Below are positions 12,864 through 15,842 of a stretch of 15,842 nt of DNA, piece by piece (position 1 is the stretch's first letter; each line of letters begins with the position of its first letter). This DNA is from an uncultured bacterium. GTDB lineage: Bacteria; Bacteroidota; Bacteroidia; Bacteroidales; Bacteroidaceae. The stretch is from the NCBI GenBank assembly GCA_905215555.1, contig CAJMQU010000071.1:1-15842 (forward strand), given 5' to 3'. A program made the position numbers and the translations under genes. A model generated the notes under the pieces. The model was given only the letters and a program-made list of their open reading frames with translations. It was not told the origin of the DNA and ran no database searches.

Positions 12864-14903
12864 CTAAAACGTAAATCCAATTCCGATATAGTATCCCAGT
12901 TTCTTTGACTGGTTAGAATAATTCAGTTCCGCTTCAATAGGTCCGATGATGCTATTGTAGCAGTATCCTATGCTACCGCCTGCCAGTGCGTGGGTATTCG
13001 TTCCGCCAAATAAGTTCTCTATTTTGTCGGCAGTCCGTCCGTAACTGCCGCGGACTACAATGTATTGGTTCTTGTAGGTCCTTGCCCTGACTCCCAGACT
13101 ACCCACTAACAGTGCGTCCGGAGTCATTTCTATGTGGTTGATGCCTGTAAAAGGAATCTGCTGTTCCATGTACCGTCCTGGTACGTTTCCACCTACGAAG
13201 TTTGATATTGCCAGCGATTGCGTGTTCTTCCCGATCACCCTGCCATACACTGAAGGCATGATGGTGAATAGGCTGTTCGGAGAGAAATATCCGCTCCAGT
13301 GTGTCTGGAATATCGATACGGGACTATGCGAATCATATGTTACCATATTATCCGTATAGAGTATATAAGACGCTTTCCATTCCATCCCTTTGGTGGAAAA
13401 GCGCTGGCTGTTCAGACTGTTGTACAGGATGTTGGCTTGATAACTGAGCAGAACTTTGTCACTCGATTTTGTCAGAATAATGTCCGGTCCCGACGGCCAG
13501 TCATGATAGTTATACTTCTCGAAGTGGATGCCTGCATTGACAAGCAGCCTATGCCAACTCTTCGTAAATCCCATCCAGGCCGAATGATGTACGTAAGTCA
13601 GATTCATTAGCCGTTTTCCTTTCTCATAGAGGTTAAAATCATTATATCCTATCTGATATCCAGTGCTTATATCCCAGTTTTCGTGTGGCGAGTAGGTGTA
13701 TTCCAGCCGTCCGAAGGTTCGTTTTCCCAATCGGGTAGTGACGCTTACTTGCGATTTTTTCTGTTTCCCGAGATACATCCTCGCATTCAGTAACAGAACG
13801 GCTAACTCTTCATTGTCGAACCGGCCTCCTATATTTATTGTGTTCATGGGTTTCGCATGCGGGGCAATTTGTGGTATGGAAGGTATTGTGTCGAGCATTG
13901 CGGAGGTCGGTATCTTGAACGGTCCAGGATATTCCACCCGGTAATTGGGGCTGATACCTATTTCTTTTTTTAGGGCGATCAACTTATTCCAATCTTTCAT
14001 TGCGGCCTCTTTTCCTCTGCGCATCAGGGTATCTATAGCTTCATGGCTGAAACTTGCTGCCGAGTATCCGTCTACATCTACTTGTATATGTAGGTTGCTA
14101 TCCTTCACGTTTTTCCTGTAACTTTCCTCTCCCACGAGGTTCAGTATCTGTCCGAGCACGCTTGAAAGACTTGTCAATTCGTTCGCTTTCATCAATGGGT
14201 TCTGCACATCGACACCGATAATGATTTCCGCTCCCATTTCTCGGGCGATGTCTACAGGATAGTTATCTGTCAGTCCACCATCCACCAACACCATCCCATT
14301 GAGATATACAGGAGAGAATACTCCCGGAATAGACATGCTCGCGCGCATGGCAGTTGCCAGAATCCCTTTATGGAAAACCACTTTGCTGCCATTTACGATA
14401 TTGTCCGATACGCAAGCGAAGGGCACGGGTAACCGGTTAAAAGAAATCGAATCATGGTATCCGATGGTCAGTTCGGAAAGTAGCCGCGAGATATTTCTTC
14501 CTTTTATAATTCCTGCGTCCGATACACGGGCTGCCTTTCCGGCAATGGGTACGGACAGCAGGTATTGTTCTTCTTTCAGCTTTTCGCTTAAGAGCGTTGT
14601 TGCGGGATTGGGGGCATCGGAGAGCAGATATTTCCAGTCCTGTGCATTAACGATGCTGTCTAGTTGCTGAGGAGTGTAGCCGATGGAGTATAATCCGCCT
14701 ACGATGGCGCCCATGCTTGTTCCTACAATATAATCAATCGGAATTCCGGCTTCTTCTATCACCTTTAAGGCTCCGATGTGTGCCACCCCTTTGGCACCAC
14801 CACCACTTAATACGACTCCTACTTTCTTGCGGTTCTGTGCTCCGAGCGTGCAGGCAGAAAGTAGCGCTATAATTAATAAGAATAAAGTTCTGGGCTTCAT
14901 CAC
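12864..14903 (-). CDS. Patatin-like phospholipase fused to a C-terminal outer-membrane barrel (type Vd-like)
   Basis: In 679 residues this protein joins a lipase domain to a translocator-like barrel, as in PlpD (Pseudomonas) and FplA (Fusobacterium). The signal peptide (1 to about 22) ends TLGAQ. LSAC (15-18) also fits a lipobox, so a lipid anchor is possible. The patatin domain (about 26-310) has the oxyanion loop SGGGAKG (33-39), the nucleophile S63 in GTSMG (61-65) and the catalytic D208 in DGG (208-210); all are intact, so it should be an active lipid acyl hydrolase. From about 352 the sequence becomes alternating strands, starting TINIGGRFDNEELAVLL and ending YYIGIGFTF, a C-terminal aromatic typical of Bam substrates. 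Only about 40 residues separate the two domains, too few for a normal POTRA domain. I found no convincing promoter box upstream. MM at the start leaves a one-codon ambiguity. Confidence 0.93.
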   Translation of the reverse strand: MMKPRTLFLLIIALLSACTLGAQNRKKVGVVLSGGGAKGVAHIGALKVIEEAGIPIDYIVGTSMGAIVGGLYSIGYTPQQLDSIVNAQDWKYLLSDAPNPATTLLSEKLKEEQYLLSVPIAGKAARVSDAGIIKGRNISRLLSELTIGYHDSISFNRLPVPFACVSDNIVNGSKVVFHKGILATAMRASMSIPGVFSPVYLNGMVLVDGGLTDNYPVDIAREMGAEIIIGVDVQNPLMKANELTSLSSVLGQILNLVGEESYRKNVKDSNLHIQVDVDGYSAASFSHEAIDTLMRRGKEAAMKDWNKLIALKKEIGISPNYRVEYPGPFKIPTSAMLDTIPSIPQIAPHAKPMNTINIGGRFDNEELAVLLLNARMYLGKQKKSQVSVTTRLGKRTFGRLEYTYSPHENWDISTGYQIGYNDFNLYEKGKRLMNLTYVHHSAWMGFTKSWHRLLVNAGIHFEKYNYHDWPSGPDIILTKSSDKVLLSYQANILYNSLNSQRFSTKGMEWKASYILYTDNMVTYDSHSPVSIFQTHWSGYFSPNSLFTIMPSVYGRVIGKNTQSLAISNFVGGNVPGRYMEQQIPFTGINHIEMTPDALLVGSLGVRARTYKNQYIVVRGSYGRTADKIENLFGGTNTHALAGGSIGYCYNSIIGPIEAELNYSNQSKKLGYYIGIGFTF

Positions 14904-14976
14904 TGTTTTTTATTATTTATTCTGATACTACGGACGAAAAGGAGTTGTGAATATCTGTAGCAGTGATAATTCAAAT

Positions 14977-15095
14977 GTCTCCGAGCTATACCCTAACTGG
15001 GCTAAAAGCGCCTCTGCTCCGTATCATCTCTGCTCCAAGGTACTCTGATACGGAGAGAGTATGGAGCAATGACGGTGCGGACAAAACTCGGAGAC
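14977..15095. other. Nested inverted repeats, candidate structured RNA
   Basis: Outer arms GTCTCCGAG (14977-14985) and CTCGGAGAC (15087-15095) are perfect nine-base complements. Inside them CTCCGTATCA (15017-15026) pairs perfectly with TGATACGGAG (15046-15055). If G15016 is bulged, CTCT (15012-15015) also pairs with AGAG (15056-15059), giving a 14-pair stem with a 19-base loop. A rival pairing exists: TACTCT (15041-15046) with AGAGTA (15056-15061). CTCTGCTCC occurs twice (15012-15020, 15028-15036) and either copy could pair with GGAGC (15063-15067). I do not recognise a known RNA family. Confidence 0.45.
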
Positions 15096-15344
15096 GGTTC
15101 AGGTATATCCTGGATATTCGTTTTCTTATGCTTGGGAACTTATACTCCAAAACAGGTGGATTGATAAATATCTGTATGGTTCCTTCCTGCGCATAGAAAT
15201 GCATTAAACTTTTCCGTCTTAACTATAGTAACAAATAAAACTGTCTGATGGATTTGATAAGCTATGTTTTTTCTTAAACTTAAACGTAAATTCGTTTACA
15301 GAAGAAGATGTTTGGATGCCACTGGTTGTCTCATTCCATGTCAG

Positions 15345-15432
15345 TTATTATGTTATCCTATTTCTGCTGTTACTTCATTATAGATCAGTTATTACTTCAT
15401 TTTACATCAGTTGTTATTTGAATAACTCCTGT
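15345..15432. repeat. Four imperfect 22-base tandem repeats
   Basis: Units lie at 15345-15366, 15367-15388, 15389-15410 and 15411-15432. The second and third share TTACTTCATT and an ATCAG end and agree at 17 of 22 positions by eye. The first and fourth are more diverged but keep the TTATTA/TTGTTA beginning and, in part, the CTG/CAG ending. A 22-base period is close to two helical turns, which fits sites for a regulator binding one face of the DNA. No gene is visible immediately downstream. Confidence 0.45.
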
Positions 15433-15794
15433 TTTATATTACTGATACCTGGGTGATTGTAGTATTTTGTTCTTTTGAGGAAATATGTAAACAAAGTTGT
15501 AGCCGTTTTTACTTCGATGAAAAAGAATCGTCGGAAAAGTGATTCCGTGGTAGTTTTGTTTTTGGGAGAGATGTTTTTGCGGGATTGGTTGCAGTGGTGT
15601 GTGTTGTTATCTTATGATTTCTACTTCATCAATAATGCGATTGGTATTGAGGGGGCTGATAAGCTATTCTTTTGCTACTTTTTTCGCCGTTGGGCATGTT
15701 TTCTCACCTTCTGAAACCGAATCTGTATTGAGTTAACTGTATATGTTATCTGCTTATGCCTATGATTGCATCGTTTCTGCGAGTTTTCCCCTTT

Positions 15795-15814
15795 CGCACG
15801 CGCACGCATATATA
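15795..15814. repeat. 20-base alternating pyrimidine-purine tract
   Basis: CGCACGCGCACGCATATATA alternates strictly pyrimidine and purine, GC-rich then AT-rich. Such tracts can adopt left-handed or unwound DNA under negative supercoiling. Its function here is unknown and no gene is adjacent. Confidence 0.4.
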
Positions 15815-15842
15815 ATTATGTATACCTCCGCCATCCCTTCCG

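Larger units (their letters stand above)
14904..15842. other. 939-base stretch without a convincing gene
   Basis: Short open frames here (plus strand 14963-15196 and 15475-15714; minus strand 15204-14986) have no family resemblance I can see, and the last plus-strand one needs a TTG start. The region holds the 22-base tandem repeats, the nested inverted repeats, the alternating Py-Pu tract and a small palindrome (TAAACG, 15281-15286, with CGTTTA, 15293-15298). One perfect TAnnTTTG (TAGTTTTG, 15551-15558) has no -33 partner. It could be the regulatory region of a gene beyond the window, host an unannotated small RNA, or be decayed sequence. Confidence 0.6.

Noticed and set aside
14963..15196. 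Overlapping open frames on both strands (plus 14963-15196, minus 15204-14986)
   Set aside because: They coincide with the nested inverted repeats, show no domain resemblance and have no clear promoter; RNA structure explains the region better, though a small protein is not excluded.
15281..15298. Palindrome TAAACG-6-CGTTTA as an operator
   Set aside because: Six-base AT-rich arms occur often by chance and no gene start lies nearby.
15345..15432. The 22-base repeats as a CRISPR array
   Set aside because: The units are imperfect and directly adjacent without unique spacers, and no cas gene is present.
15551..15558. TAGTTTTG as a promoter -7 box
   Set aside because: There is no TTTG at the proper upstream distance and no gene downstream in the window; single boxes occur by chance in AT-rich DNA.
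15475..15714. 79-codon open frame in the right intergenic region
   Set aside because: It needs a TTG start, is rich in Phe, Trp and Cys in no recognisable pattern, and no good promoter precedes it.

Overview
The window looks like a chromosomal segment from a Bacteroides-type organism (order Bacteroidales). The evidence is the gene content: a fused RibBA, a long LptF/LptG permease, a PorT/SprT-like barrel, TPR-bearing sensor kinases and a patatin–barrel fusion. Several genes are also preceded by the Bacteroidetes promoter signature (-7 box TAnnTTTG, -33 box TTTG) rather than an E. coli-type promoter. Almost everything here is ordinary core-genome content. I see no insertion sequence, phage, CRISPR array or recognisable defence system.

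Layout. The left edge cuts a tRNA with anticodon CAT on the minus strand (1-45), with a textbook promoter. A rightward block follows: a START-like domain protein (300-686), an LptF/LptG-family lipopolysaccharide-export permease (from 763), the riboflavin enzyme RibBA (2686-3900) and a class I aminotransferase (3985-5178). A strong hairpin terminator (5203-5240) separates this block from a leftward 56-residue 2[4Fe-4S] ferredoxin (5254-5424). Divergent from the ferredoxin is a PorT/SprT-like outer-membrane barrel (5538-6299).

The middle is a leftward block. dnaX (12072 to 10222) is followed by two overlapping TPR sensor histidine-kinase genes. The upstream one (10131 to 8254) has every catalytic motif. 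The downstream one (8257 to 6302) has lost the phospho-accepting His, the N-box Asn and the glycine boxes, so it looks like a pseudokinase. No response regulator is adjacent. The pair has its own promoter between dnaX and the first kinase.

Divergent from dnaX is a two-gene rightward operon: a DivIC/FtsB-like division protein (12221-12529) and a four-helix membrane protein (12526-12861). It converges on a leftward patatin-phospholipase/outer-membrane-barrel fusion (14903 to 12864). The last 939 bases have no convincing gene. They hold a nested inverted-repeat structure (14977-15095), four imperfect 22-base tandem repeats (15345-15432) and a 20-base alternating pyrimidine-purine tract (15795-15814).

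The two features most worth follow-up are the kinase/pseudokinase pair and the structured gene-free right end. Neither is proven to be a new system.
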